NCBI GenBank assembly: GCA_021307315.1
Contig: JAJSPD010000029.1
Span: 434,001-498,000, forward strand
DNA from: Bisporella sp. PMI_857
Lineage: Eukaryota; Ascomycota; Leotiomycetes; Helotiales; Helotiaceae
Direction: 5' to 3'
Length of the DNA: 64,000 bases
Numbering within the stretch: position 1 is the first letter of the stretch; every line of letters starts with the position of its first letter. Made by a program: the position numbers and the translations under genes. This document shows positions 1-12,492 of the stretch, piece after piece. Below the pieces are notes generated by a model, which did not search any database, was not told the DNA's origin, and was given only the letters and a program-made list of their open reading frames with translations.

Positions 1-688
1 GTAAGATGTCGTAGCAGGACAGGAGAGTCGAAGCATAACGTATCCATATCCTCACTGGCAGCCGCATATACCTTTCCAGCTCTTGCTAGAACCGCACATT
101 GTGCTTCTGCTTCTGTAGGTGCAATAATATATGGTATTCCCATCAACTTTAGTAACCGTTGGCACTCCGCATTGTGTTCCCTGGTAACCCTGACCGTTCG
201 TCTGGAGAACTTTTCTACATCTTCTGCTGTACCGGTTTCCTTAGCCTCTTCTAACCCTTCTGTAGCTTCCGCCTTTCGTTGGAAACGTTTTGCGAGTTCG
301 CCAGACTTGAGCTTTGGTGGCGCGCCATCGAAGACGTAGACAGGTTTTATGCCGTTATCGACAATACGGAGGGTGCGATAGAACATACCCATCAAATGGG
401 ATGTGGTTTCTCCATCTTCGTTGGTAAGCATCTCGCCACCGGAGCGGACAGCGATGAGGAAACTGTAGATTGACATAGACCTAGATTGTGTAAGAGCACG
501 CTTGCAGTATAGTCAAGAAACAGATCATACGCATCCTATTAGTCCATTAGCAAGATGCTCTATATAGGATCAGTGAAGCAGAAGCTTACAATGGCAACCT
601 TTCTGCCAAATTGATTCTTGATTTCGCCTTCCTTGAATGCATCTGGACACTCCTCCTTAATGATCGAGAATAGCTGTTTGATACCCAT
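1..688 (-). CDS. FEN1: Flap endonuclase 1 (FEN1/Rad27), 5' part, cut by the window edge
   Basis: Structure-specific 5' flap nuclease of Okazaki-fragment maturation and long-patch base-excision repair; nuclear, works with PCNA. Three exons are visible: 688-590, a 5-nt microexon 535-531, and 480 to beyond position 1. Spliced, they give about 196 residues starting [13 protein letters not shown] and running through [13 protein letters not shown] (Asp34), YVFDGAPP (Asp86) and APTEAEAQC, the XPG-N and XPG-I blocks with their metal-binding acids. Introns are 589-536 (54 nt, GTAAGC...TAATAG) and 530-481 (50 nt, GTATGA...TCTAG). The start is the first Met and matches the invariant MGI N terminus, needed because the N terminus threads into the active site. 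The rest of the gene lies left of the window. The gene is divergent from the acyl-CoA dehydrogenase. Identification is very secure; only the microexon is unusual. Confidence 0.95.
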
Positions 689-1246
689 TTTTGTGATTTT
701 GAGCTGTCTTTCCTTGGACGTTGCGTTGTGCTACAAGGGACCGTGAGATTTTGGAAAGTGGTTGACGCGGGGTGTGACGTGAGGGCGTCAGTTTCGTGTT
801 GTGGGGAAGCGAGAAAAGAAATGGCACACTCAAGAATCAAATAGGAGTCCAACTGTGTGTACTATTAAACATTATTTTCTTGTTACTGTATTTCTATATA
901 ATACCAGCTCTGATCCTGAACCAGTTGTAGATTCTGCTCTTTGATTCTTTATTTACAGCAATTTATGCCTCGGGAGTAGCAAGCCACTCTCTCCACATTG
1001 TAGAAAAAGTCCTTCCCGTCATTCTGGAGGCCAGGTAGTAAATGCTGATTTCACTTTCATTACACTTAAGCCTTGTAGATATTCCTTCTCTTTGATACAC
1101 TCACGCTTCTTCGAAGTATTGTCGGACCGAGAAATGTGCCTCGGAGTGACGAAGGTGGGGAATTGCAGGGCTGAGAAAACAGCAATAAAACCCCCCATGA
1201 TGCCTTTACATTGTCACATATATTAATCATTCGTATATATTCTACC
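689..1246. promoter_or_regulatory. Divergent intergenic region between FEN1 and the acyl-CoA dehydrogenase gene
   Basis: The 558 bp between two divergent start codons must carry both promoters and 5' leaders. I see no clear TATA box near either start and no coding relic. Open frames here lack homology to anything I recognise. Confidence 0.6.
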
Positions 1247-2587
1247 ATGTTCAAATATTCGCTGCAGAGGTCCAAGGGACTAGTGTGGTCTTCTGCCAAC
1301 TCAATTGCACTCAGAGCGTACTCTGTCCACGCCACGCCACAACCATTCAATTGGGAGGATCCTCTGGGCTCGCAGAACTTGCTCACCGAGGAGGAGATAG
1401 CTATACAGGAGACTGCAGAAGCATATTGCCAGGAACGTATGCTTCCTCGTGTTCTAGGTAAACAATTGGCGCAAGACTCTCACGCAACTGTGGTCTGACA
1501 TTTTCAAGATGCATATCGGACGGAGAACTATGACAAGAAGATACTAGAGGAAATGGGAGAGTTGGGTCTCCTGGGTGCTACCATAAATGGTTATGGCTGC
1601 GCTGGTGCATCGAATGTGGCCTCTGGCTTGATCACAAAAGCTGTGGAGCGCGTCGACAGTGGCTATCGCTCCGGAATGTCGGTACAATCGTCGTTAGTAA
1701 TGGGAGGCATTGACGAATTTGGCACACAAGAGCAAAAAGAAAAGTTCTTACCATTTCTTGCAAAGGGAAAGCTGCTTGGTGCCTTTGGCCTGACAGAGCC
1801 AAATCATGGAAGTGACCCTGGATCCATGGAGACTACTGCTAAACCACATCCTACAAAGAAGGGATTTTTTTCGATATCGGGATCAAAGACCTGGATTACG
1901 AACTCACCCATAGCGGACGTGCTTATGGTATGGGCAAAATTGCAGGAAACTGGAAAAATTAGGGGTTTCTTAATTGAGAGGAAGGAGTGTCCCCCGGGGA
2001 CACTAGAGACACCTCCAATCAAGAATAAGAATGGTCTGAGAGCATCTCTAACCGGGATGATTCAGCTAGATGAATGTCCTGTGCCAGAAGCGAATATGTT
2101 TCCCGATGTCGAAGGACTTAGGGGGCCATTTACATGTCTAAACAGTGCCAGATTCGGCATTGCCTTTGGAATAACAGGGGCGCTGGAGGATTGTATCACC
2201 CGAACGAGGACTTACGCTCTGGAAAGGAAGCAGTTCAAAGGAAATCCTATAGCAAAGTATCAGCTTGTTCAGAAGAAGCTTGCGGATGCAGTGACTGATG
2301 CAGCGCTGGGTACATTGGCGGCCATTCAAGTCGGAAGGCTTAAGGACGAAGGCAAGGCGGCTCCTGAAATGATTAGTCTAATTAAGAGAGAAAACTGCGA
2401 TCGTGCTCTCCGGAATGCACGTATCTTGCAGGAAGTCTTCGGAGGAAATGCCGTTAGCGACGAATACGGGATTGGAAGACATGTGGCAAATCTGTTTGTG
2501 ACTCAGACATATGAGGGCCAGAGCGACATTCACAGTAAGTGCTTCCGTACCCAAGCCATGGTATTGAGACTGATCGAAGGACTTTAG
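1247..2587 (+). CDS. GCDH: Glutaryl-CoA dehydrogenase-type acyl-CoA dehydrogenase, mitochondrial
   Basis: FAD enzyme predicted to oxidise and decarboxylate glutaryl-CoA to crotonyl-CoA in lysine/tryptophan breakdown, passing electrons to ETF in the matrix. Exons 1247-1457 and 1509-2587 (intron 51 nt, branch TCTGAC) give 429 residues. The basic, Ser-rich N terminus (MFKYSLQRSKGLVWSS...) looks like a mitochondrial presequence. Family signatures follow: GAFGLTEPNHGSDPGSMET (substrate/FAD binding), KTWITNSP, LRASLTGMI, CLNSARFGIAFG, and TYEGQSDIH near the C terminus with the catalytic base Glu at about residue 406. The SMET and TWITNSP wording and the Arg in LRAS are typical of the glutaryl-CoA branch rather than of short- or medium-chain enzymes. 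The start at 1247 has an ACC-ATG context; the upstream in-frame TTG is not needed. Family certain, substrate likely. Confidence 0.92.
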
Positions 2588-3467
2588 GCCTAATACTTGG
2601 GAGGGCCATTACTGGGATTCAGGCTTTTGTATAGAGTTCTTAAAATATGATTTGCGCCTAAAATGTAGATAATCCGACCTAGCCAGATGAATGCATATCT
2701 TGGCAGTAGATCTTGCCATGGATATTTATTGATGCGGCTGAAGCATGGTTACTATTGCCAGTCGAGTGAATACTGAGTTAGGTTTTGAGCAACAAAGAAG
2801 AGCGCCGAGGGTTGAATCCAAGGAAATCTTGTGAGACTGAAGGATAAATGAATACCGTGTCCAGCCGGGGAGTGGCGTGAAGCATCGGTCTTCCATGCAG
2901 GCAGACCTTGAACATTCCCGAAATTGAAGGTCGTTTGCAACAATGTAGTGAGTGGTTAGGCTCTCCCAATGACAAATTTTCACTTGGAGCAGTTCCATTG
3001 ATACCTGAACCTGAATCTGGACCTGAAGGCGAAGCTGAATAACCCGCCTCTGGCTCAGTCATCCAGTATTACACATTACAGTATCACTGTGGCTGATGAG
3101 TGGTTAGATAGGCTAAACCTAATTAAGGTTTAACGCATGCCCATTCCTTTCTTCAAACAGATTCACTTCTTCTTCCCCCAACAGGAACCCCCTAACCCAA
3201 GATAATCGGTGTAACTCTTTCCAGAACATCTAGATACCTACAACATCATCCATCTTCAGGAATCCCCACGAAGTCCGTCACAGAGTAGAAGACGCCAGGT
3301 GAGCCCCTTTCTCAGGCTCTGCCCTCAGTCTCCGCATAGCCGCTCTCGCCTTTCTTAGTGGCTAACCTGACAACATTAGAACTTCAACCTGTTTACTGCG
3401 CCCTCGAAATTACAATCCTCGACCACAACCCCTCCAAACCACAACCACCACATATAAACCCATCAGA
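2588..3467. other. Intergenic: 3' end of GCDH and leader of UBC4
   Basis: No gene recognised. Overlapping minus-strand frames at 2726-3062 give low-complexity peptides with no conserved motif. The last 300 bp are C/T-rich, as expected for the leader of the ubiquitin-conjugating enzyme gene. Confidence 0.5.
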
Positions 3468-4333
<866 letters not shown>

Positions 4334-7300
4334 CGGCACGAATGATGGCTTGTCTTTCCTTCTCTTCCGCGTTTACGGCTAGCTGGCGTCTCTTGTGCAA
4401 CTGGGACCGTATTATTTGTGCAGACGACAAGAATATGGTGGTGCTCGCTCTCCCACAATGGTGGAGCTTTTCTCTGGTGGATGAAGTTAGGAGAATTGCT
4501 TAGTTGGGGGACAGTGTAGCATTGGACTGGAGGAAGCGACATAGATGATATTGCATTTCAATGGGCAGTGTTTTTGCAACAAATCCTTTTCGACTTACTA
4601 TTCCATGGGTATCATGCATCAATCGGAGCTGTTCATATCTCTCGTCTTTTTGAGGCCGCTGTGTATCTGTTTGTCGCTTTCGTAATGTCTGTTTCTCCTC
4701 AAACTCTGCTAAGCCAACTTCGCTTTAGTTTATTAAGTCTTGCCATATTTTGTGTCCCGTCCTTCTGGTAGATCTCTTAATCTATAGCCATATTCGCCAA
4801 AGACTGGGTTAGTCTCGCGAGCAAGTGCGTCCGAATATGCTTACGGAATTTAATACTGTTCCTGTAGTTCCACATCTCAGCAGCAACAACAGAAAAGACG
4901 GTTAAAGTTGTTAAATAACATCAAACATCAAACATCCAAGCAATTCCAAGCAATCCCAAGTAGAATTGTTACTCATGAGTGTAATTTGCAAGTGCAGCTC
5001 AAGCCACAAGAACAAAAGATTCTCGCAGCCCGCGGACTTTTTCAAGTACGTGAGATGAACCCGTTACATGATCACCATCTAGGATTGTTTCTTTTGGGTG
5101 GCGAGAGGCGGGTTGACGTGATCTTTAGGGCAGGGTGGGGAAGGACAAGGCTCCAGTTGTCGGTTCTGTGACTGAGACTCTGGTGTTACGCCAAACGCCA
5201 AGATGCGAAACGTGTGAGTTTTGAGGAGCGTAATGGGGGGCCCTGCGCTTTCGGCATTCGGGAGTTCCTCGCGTCCGGTAGGTTCAAGGCTGAGGTTTTG
5301 AGGCTCAGCGTTCCGATTTAGCCGTTGTTCGGAAAATGCGTATAGGGCACGTTTTTGGTGGTGAGGGTGAGGCGTGGTGGCTCTTCCGGAAGTGTTTAGG
5401 GAATGTGGTGGATTATCGGATGAGAAGAAACGTTTTTCTCGGTGCTGATGCCGAGAGAAAACACGAAGCACGAGCCTTTTGATTCATGGTATTGTTGCGT
5501 TTTAAATCTTTTGAAGCATTTTCTTTACTTTGACGATGTGAGGTGCTCCATATTGTTTGCCAAAGTCCGAAAGGTTCTATGGCTCAGGGCATAATATGAC
5601 ACGATGTGACCTTAGATTTTGTGTGGTGTTTCTGCTCTGGTGGAGATTGAAGTTCTAGGACACGCGTTTGGTGTTTGGGTGTTGGAAATGGAGGGAGGCG
5701 CGTTAGTAAAATCAGGTCATCAGATATGAGCATATTGTCAACGTTCGAGTTAAGGAGACGAATGATCTACGGATCCACACTTCTATATGAGGCAGAGTTG
5801 TCAAGCACCGGTCCCCTTCTTGTCCATTGAGGATTTTACAACTATGTCTTGGGATATCTATCAAGGCAATACTGGCCTATACTGCATATTTCTTTCGAAT
5901 GTTAGCACGGTGCTCGAAAGAGGAGTTTCTAAAACGGACGCTCTGGAACTATCTCGAATATACAGCGTTCCTGATAGGCTGGCGAAGAGCTGAGAACTGG
6001 AGAGGGTATTGCTTTGTTGCACGTCTGTTTAGATAAGGTTTTAAGGTATAGAATTAGTGAAAAGCTTGAGCGACAGCTCCAATTTGGGAAATGACGGAGT
6101 GGATATTTTGTTTCATTGGTGCTGTTTGGAGCATTATAGGTTTACCTTGTATGGGGAGGCAAGGGAAGGTTGAAGAGAAGCGGCGGGTCTGGGTCCTGGT
6201 AGGGAACTGTTGCCGGGTCCCCTTTGGTACAATATAGTATCATTGATGATTCTCTGATAGGAGATCCGCGTGAATGGATACTCGCTTTCTCAATGCATAG
6301 CAGGTTTGGAATGAAGAGAGGTCAAGGTTATTTAATCTATCTCTAGCAGATGCCAAGATCCCTTGTGTTCGTTCCTCACCCTGCTGTTCGGGTTGATTGT
6401 CCAACTGCATCATTTCGCTATCTTAATATTTCCGCAGAACGAGCAGCAGGAAACCTTATCATTGTTCTATGAATAGATTTTGGTAGACGGGAGATTTCCG
6501 TACAACAAAGTGAGCTTCGGGGGTGGAAGATGGTGATACTCTTGGCAGTCTCAAAGCCCCTGGCTAAAACATCTTGGTAACTACTGAAACTAAGCGATAA
6601 GTAGTAGATTCTGGCCAGCCAATCAATAGCCGCCTGGCAACCTTCAATATCTAGGGGTTTGTCGCACAGACTGTCATGAAAGTCCAGAATCAATGCCCAA
6701 TTCGGTCGGCCTCCACTGCTGTATTCAAAGCATCTGCTAGAGAATAGCAAAGGTATGGGCGTTTAGCAATACGCTATATGCCAGCTGTGCAACATTCCCC
6801 TTGGTGACAATAGGAACAGACTGTTCAAAGCATTAGTAGATGTGCCGAAGCAGACGTCCTCAATTCCCCAGATGATCATAGGCCAATCTTCCTAGGGCAG
6901 AGCCCCGAGCGCCCCTCTTGTTTCCCATACAGTGGGACGGGTGAGGCGCCGAGGCGTGCGTCGACGGGGAGTGGTCTGGCAAGCTCAGACATCGCCCTTA
7001 CAAAGTGACAAGGAAAGAGCACATCCATCAGGCCATTTTCTTCCTTTCATCATATGCGAATCGTATCGACTCCCTATCCAGCGGCTCATACTTGCATAAA
7101 CGTGACGCTACTTTTCATCTGGACTTCTCGCACACCTTTTCTCTCCTGGTGGCCCATGAAGCATTCATTTGTTGCGCTTACCACCCTTGCACAGCATTTC
7201 GTTTGGAGTCGCTAGTTTCTTTCTCTATCCAGTCTTTCCTCTCTACTTCTGCAAGTCACTCGCGACCCAAATACAACGTTCACTACTTCTCGCGCTGGTA

Positions 7301-7691
7301 ATTGGGAGGCAGCTACGTCCGGTGCTGGCATTGTGTTGAGGTCAGTTCTCTCTGCGTCGAACCCGACGACATCATCCCCTCGACCGCCCAGAAACCCCTG
7401 ACCCAAAGTCTGTTACTTGGTTCCAGCCCAGGACATCTTGCTGATTTCGTGTCTCATCGCAGGCTCCCATCGCTGATTGTCATTCCTTCACCCACATTCC
7501 CTCCCATATTTCGATTCTTTTGGAGCTTCTGTCATTTCAGCAGGCTCTGAATGATACTCTGCCACTAATAATTTTTTACCCAACCACAAACTCGGAGAAT
7601 ATTGCAATCAAAGGATACGAAGTAGGGAGTGTTAAGGAGAGAAGGCAGGACGGCCTGTAGAAAGTCGACATAAGGTCGCACGGTACGAAGC
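4334..7691. other. 3.4-kb intergenic region upstream of noxA
   Basis: No gene supported. Candidate frames at 5079-5471 (minus) and 6418-6750 (minus) begin at non-ATG codons and show no family motif; two overlapping plus-strand frames at 5787-6036 are equally anonymous. The last ~700 bp (7000-7690) are C/T-rich and probably include the noxA promoter and leader. Confidence 0.45.
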
Positions 7692-9539
7692 ATGTCAGAA
7701 AAATATGATGATTATGCGCCGGTGTCGGAAAGATCAAGATGGCCGCCACTGACGAGGATGTTGATGTCCGGAGAGATGAGTGGTGAAAAGCCGAGGGAGC
7801 TCAATATGCGGGAGAAGTTTGATCGTTGGATGGTCAATGAAGGTTATCGAAGATTGTGCGTAATAATCTAAGGCCTCGTTGGATCAAAAGCGCTAACTCT
7901 TGATAGCTTTGTCTTCGTTTTTGCAGCCATCCACGGAATGATCTTCTCCTTTGGATTCATGAATTACCAACTTAAAGATTCTAACGATATCGCGAGAAGT
8001 ACATTTGGTTTGACATATCCTATCGCAAGATCAGCCGCGCTGGTCCTCCATTTCGACGTGGCCATGATTCTCTTCCCAGTCTGTAGGACTCTCATCTCGT
8101 TGGCTCGACAAACACCGCTCAATGGTATCATACAGTTCGACAAGAACATCACGTTTCACAAAACTACCGCTTGGTCGATCGTTTTCTTTTCTTGGGTGCA
8201 CACCATCGCCCATTGGAACAACTTCGCTCAGATCTCTGCAAAGAACAATCTAGGGATAGGCGGATTTCTTCTCGCAAACTTCGTTACCGGCCCAGGATGG
8301 ACAGGTTATGTAATGTTAACAGCCCTCATGGCTATGGTCGCCACCTCTGTAGAGAAAATGCGTCGCGCCAACTTCGAACGGTTCTGGTACACTCACCACA
8401 TGTTCATCGTCTTCTTCCTCTTCTGGTCAATCCACGGAGCATTCTGCATGATTCAGCCAGATTTCGCACCGTATTGTGTCAGCATCGGATCAAGCGCTAT
8501 CGGTGTCTTCTGGCAATATTGGATGTATGGTGGTTATATCTACTTGATGGAAAGAATAGCCCGTGAGATTCGTGGAAAGCACAAGACCTATATTTCGAAA
8601 GTTATCCAACACCCCAGTATGGTTTGTGAGATTCAAATCAAGAAGGAGAACACAAAGACAAAAGCAGGTCAATACATCTTCGTATGCTGTCCGGAAGTCT
8701 CTGTCTGGCAATACCACCCATTCACACTGACCTCGGCCCCGGAAGAAGATTATATTTCGATTCACATGCGTATGCAAGGAGATTTCACCAAGGCTCTTGG
8801 AAAGACTTTGGGATGTGAAATCGATAAACCAAAACCAGGAGCAAAAGCAGATGCTTCGCAGGTTGTATCGGTCAACAAGAATGGTGCAGGAGTCGACAAC
8901 GCAGATCCCGCTATTCGAAAAATCCTCCCCAGAATCTATGTCGACGGACCTTTTGGATCTGCATCTGAAGATGTGTTCAAATTTGAGGTCGCTATGTTGG
9001 TCGGAGCAGGTATTGGTGTTACACCATTTGCATCCATCCTAAAGTCAATTTGGTACAGGATGAATTATCCACAAAAGAAGACTCGCTTACGCAAGGTCTA
9101 CTTTTTCTGGGTGATTCGTGACTTCGGTTCTTTTGAATGGTTCCGCTCTCTCTTGCTAGCCATTGAGGCACAGGATATGGACAATCACATCGAAATCCAT
9201 ACATACTTGACCGCCAAGCTCAAGGTTGATGAAGCAACGAATATCATGATCAACGACGCCAATGCAGATCGTGATGCTATTTCAGGACTACGAGCACCCA
9301 CGAATTTTGGACGACCGAACTGGGACATGATATTTAAGAGCGTTCGTAAGATTCACAGCCCGGCCGAGGCGGGAGTGTTCTTCTGTGGACCCAAGGGATT
9401 GGGTAGTCAGTTGCATATCAAATGTAATATGTACAGTGAGCCTGGTAAGCTATTTTCCATATCGAGGACCACTTTAGCACATCAAATACTAACCTCAGTC
9501 GTAGGCTTCAACTTCTGCTGGGGCAAAGAAAATTTTTAG
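7692..9539 (+). CDS. noxA: NADPH oxidase A (Nox1/NoxA, gp91phox-like catalytic subunit)
   Basis: Membrane flavocytochrome that moves electrons from NADPH through FAD and two haems to O2, making superoxide; in fungi it works with NoxR and Rac in fruiting-body formation, hyphal fusion and infection structures. Exons 7692-7855, 7907-9444 and 9505-9539 give 578 residues. Visible parts: a short N terminus without EF hands (so not NoxC), ferric-reductase-type membrane segments with haem histidines in VHTIAHWNNF and WYTHHMFIVFF, the FAD site HPFTLTSAPEEDYISIH, the NADPH site LVGAGIGVTPFASILKSI, IHTYLTAK, GRPNWDMIF and FFCGPKGLG. The last exon encodes the conserved tail FNFCWGKENF. Intron 1 is 51 nt with branch GCTAAC; intron 2 is 60 nt with TACTAAC and contains no in-frame stop. 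Lack of the long N-terminal extension of NoxB supports the A type. Confidence 0.95.
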
Positions 9540-10461
9540 ACATCACGATTGGTATTCAATTAGCTACTTGTATCGCATTTTGGAAGGCATGTTAGCGGGG
9601 CGAGAGTTTAAAGGAACGAGATATTACAAGTATATATAGTCAACCCCTGTCTTGTGGATGGGTGCGCAGTGCGCGGTAGAAATAGGGAATTTGTAAACTC
9701 GCTTTATCTACAAACTTTTTGTATGCAGTTAAGCTATTCTCTTATACCTTATATACCAACTTTGTACTCATCGAGATAGAATTGTTATGTCAAGGTCTGG
9801 GGTGTGTAAAGGTGTTTAGGAGTAGAGGCGAGTTGAGATTTTGGTTTTACATCTCATTTGTGTTATACAGCTTTTAATCAGAGTGTCACAACTACAATCC
9901 ATCTTGAGGCTATACGTACAGTACCACGAGCGTGGTATACTTTCCTTATCGGCTTGGTCGTTCACAATGCTATCACATTTAGCAAACGCTCAGAAAGTGG
10001 TTTTTTTGGGGGTCAAGTTTCCTAGGTGAAGCAACGTTCTACATATACGACACTAGCGGAGCATCTCCCTTGCTTAATTTGTCCCTGAGGTACTGAGACT
10101 ACGTAGTCCAAAATAAAACTGCCGGATTCGTGGCTGAAGAGTGTAGTTGGTCGGGTTATTGGTGCATGTGCTGCAGAGCAGCGTGAAACGCGATGATTTC
10201 GGTAGAAGATTGTATTAGGGATAACAGCCAATCTGTTGAAGATGGGCGGGGCGTCTCTTTGCTGATATGTTCCTTTGGGGGCAAGGTAATATGCCAACGA
10301 AGAGCGAACATTCAATCTCCTTGTTGGCCTTTGAGAAGGAGTAAGTGGGGATACAAGCCAAACACGTAATCCGCCATCATTTCATCTCTTCCTCGTTTCC
10401 CATCCTCTTCTCTTGCCTGCGAGCCACGGCATCCGACAAGCAGGTCTTGAACAAGCATCTA
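9540..10461. other. Intergenic downstream of noxA
   Basis: Contains the noxA 3' region (AT-rich to about 9850). Small frames at 9841-10029 and 10022-10315 have no recognisable motif. I see no gene. Confidence 0.45.
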
Positions 10462-10848
10462 TCAGAGATTGCGGCCATCTCCGCTAGCCTCACTACCGGC
10501 GCCGTAAGATAGAGTGCGAGGACCACTCTTGTCAGGCACTGTGGGTCCTGAGTCGCCGTTGGATTTTCCTCCGTCCCTCGCGCTATTATCATCGTTCAAA
10601 TTCTGATCATCCTTCCGTCGCTCCTCCTCCTCCTCCTTCTTCGCCGCATTCTCCGTCTGCTTCCAGTCTTCCATTACTATTCGAATGTCTTCTAATTTCC
10701 CTTCCGAGACATGGCGCTGGTGTCGATATTCCCAGAATCTCGATGACTCTGCTCGAAACAACTCCCAGGATGCATCCGCGTCGATCTTTGGGCCCGGATT
10801 TTGTTTGCTACACCCAGACTGGCGATTTTTAACTTCGTCTGACTCCAT
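10462..10848 (-). CDS. Hypothetical charged protein, no known family
   Basis: ATG-initiated frame of 128 codons with codon usage like the neighbouring genes. The N-terminal half has a plausible folded stretch (WELFRAESSRFWEYRHQRH, residues about 29-47) followed by a helical, highly charged section with a Glu run (AAKKEEEEERRKD) and a disordered Ser/Gly/Asp-rich tail. A frame in another register at 10377-10592 is also hydrophilic (ends QEKRMGNEEEMK), so a small intron near 10465-10510 may extend the protein; a GTAGTG...CTGATAG segment there could be spliced. No signal peptide, membrane segment or catalytic motif. It may be a conserved fungal hypothetical or a chance frame. Confidence 0.4.
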   Translation of the reverse strand: MESDEVKNRQSGCSKQNPGPKIDADASWELFRAESSRFWEYRHQRHVSEGKLEDIRIVMEDWKQTENAAKKEEEEERRKDDQNLNDDNSARDGGKSNGDSGPTVPDKSGPRTLSYGAGSEASGDGRNL

Positions 10849-12062
10849 CCCGTCCTGGTTGATAGTCTTTTTCTTCCAACTAGGTAAAACTAGACTCGGC
10901 CACTTAAGATAAGTTGAATCTAGATTCTTGGCCGGTTTATGGGCTCCTATTTCGTAGGTCTTAGCATTAGGAGCACATATAAAACATTGATGGCTTGGGA
11001 AACGGCTGGGTGACTTTTGTGCTGAGTATACACAAATGGAGGGTAAATTTATTCTAGTCTTGCGTCTAATTCCGGAAAGCTTACCTTTATCGTTATGGAG
11101 GGTAAAAAGGGATCTTGAGATAATATCCTTAAGCCTTATCTTCTATGTTAGACTTGCTTTTCTTGAGCTCAGTATTATGCCTCTTCCTGCCTTAAGGACG
11201 TTATAGTTCACCGATACTGGCTTGCCACTGAAGGGCTGGTTAGAGGCAAACTTTGACAATACCTCTATTACAAGAGTGTGCTTCGTTATACTTTATTGCT
11301 TACTTATGAGGAAAGAGATATGTAGGTGTGGGAAGGGAATATGGCTGCTCTTTTATAAGGAATTTCCAGACGCTGTTGACTCGCATTTTTGCACAAGTGA
11401 ATGTGGGGGAGGACAATAACGGAATATGTGAGTAACGGAATAGGCTGAATGGGCTGGATTAGAATAAAGGAGAGTAGCTATGAAAGTAAAAAGCTGCAAT
11501 ATGAATTTCATTCAAGCCAGTGACACTACTTTGTTGTTCTTGCTCCTGTATCCAGCCTGCATGACACATTGCAATTGGGTTTATACATTAAATTGCAGAG
11601 TAATTAAAAGTGGTGCTCATTAAAGAGGTAGATAAGAAAAGGGTTCTACTTAACGGATCTACAAGATAAATGAAGGCAAACACTTTGCTTCGACATGTTT
11701 CTGATGTTCAAGAATGAATACACTAATTTTGCAATAGCAAAGTCTTGTTCGATAGTGGACGAAGTGAATTGACATCAATAAGTTGGTAACGGCATCTCTA
11801 GTATAAGAGATATTATAAATTTGAACACTCTATGCACTAGAGCTCTTATTTCTCTTCCTACTTGCTTTCTATAGAATGCCGATTTTATCAAAAAGCCCAT
11901 GACTCTGTCAATCAAGAAGTGTTCTTTTTTCTTTTCCTTTTACCACTGTACAAAGCTCTTAGGATACCTTACCTGTCTGCCGGCTTATTTAGATGTTTAC
12001 TTTCAGTTACATTAACGGAGAATCAAGCTAAGGAAAATTCACATCATACAAAGTTACCCTTA
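10849..12062. other. AT-rich intergenic stretch
   Basis: No coding signal; only short anonymous frames (11222-11419, 11862-12125). The composition becomes clearly AT-rich from about 11100 and leads into the MITE. Confidence 0.5.
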
Positions 12063-12492
12063 CCTAAAAGCAGTGAACGAGTTAGTATCGTAGTATTTAG
12101 TAATATCGAGTCTCGAGACATATAAGATCGACTTTTTGATACTACGCTAGTATTAGTATGGAAATTGAATCTTATATTATATTGGCAATAATACTAAATA
12201 CTGTGCTATGGCCACTTTGGGGCTTTTTTACAAAAGTCTAAAATGAGCTTTACCCTTTTTAGTACGAATAACCAAATTAAAAAGCTAAGACCCTTGTTGT
12301 ATTGCTAATTTCGGAATAGCGTCATTTAGAGTTAGTGTTGTAGTATATCGCGGTATAGTATAATATAATATGAGATTGCAAATTTTGCTGTAGTACGTAT
12401 ACAAATTTCAAATCTCATACTGCGTGGTATATAGTATTGATTTTTAGGGGTCGATATATCACGATAATACTAACTCGCTCACTGCCTAAAAG
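12063..12492. mobile_element. hAT-type MITE (414 bp) with perfect 8-bp target-site duplication
   Basis: The element spans 12071-12484. Its left end CAGTGAACGAGTTAGTATC is inverted at the right end (plus strand ...TACTAACTCGCTCACTG), about 17 of 18 bases matching at the termini. Directly outside lie identical 8-mers CCTAAAAG at 12063-12070 and 12485-12492. An 8-bp duplication with CAG-type termini is the hallmark of hAT transposons. The interior is AT-rich, noncoding, and holds a second diverged copy of the terminal motif near 12333-12360 and a hairpin-forming pair around 12370 and 12405. Too short to encode a transposase, so non-autonomous. Confidence 0.88.

Noticed and set aside
5079..5471. 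130-codon minus-strand frame
   Set aside because: Starts at GTG, low-complexity Pro/Ser/His peptide, no motif, inside the spacer upstream of noxA.
6418..6750. 110-codon minus-strand frame
   Set aside because: No ATG at its start and no recognisable family; kept only as a note in the intergenic entry.
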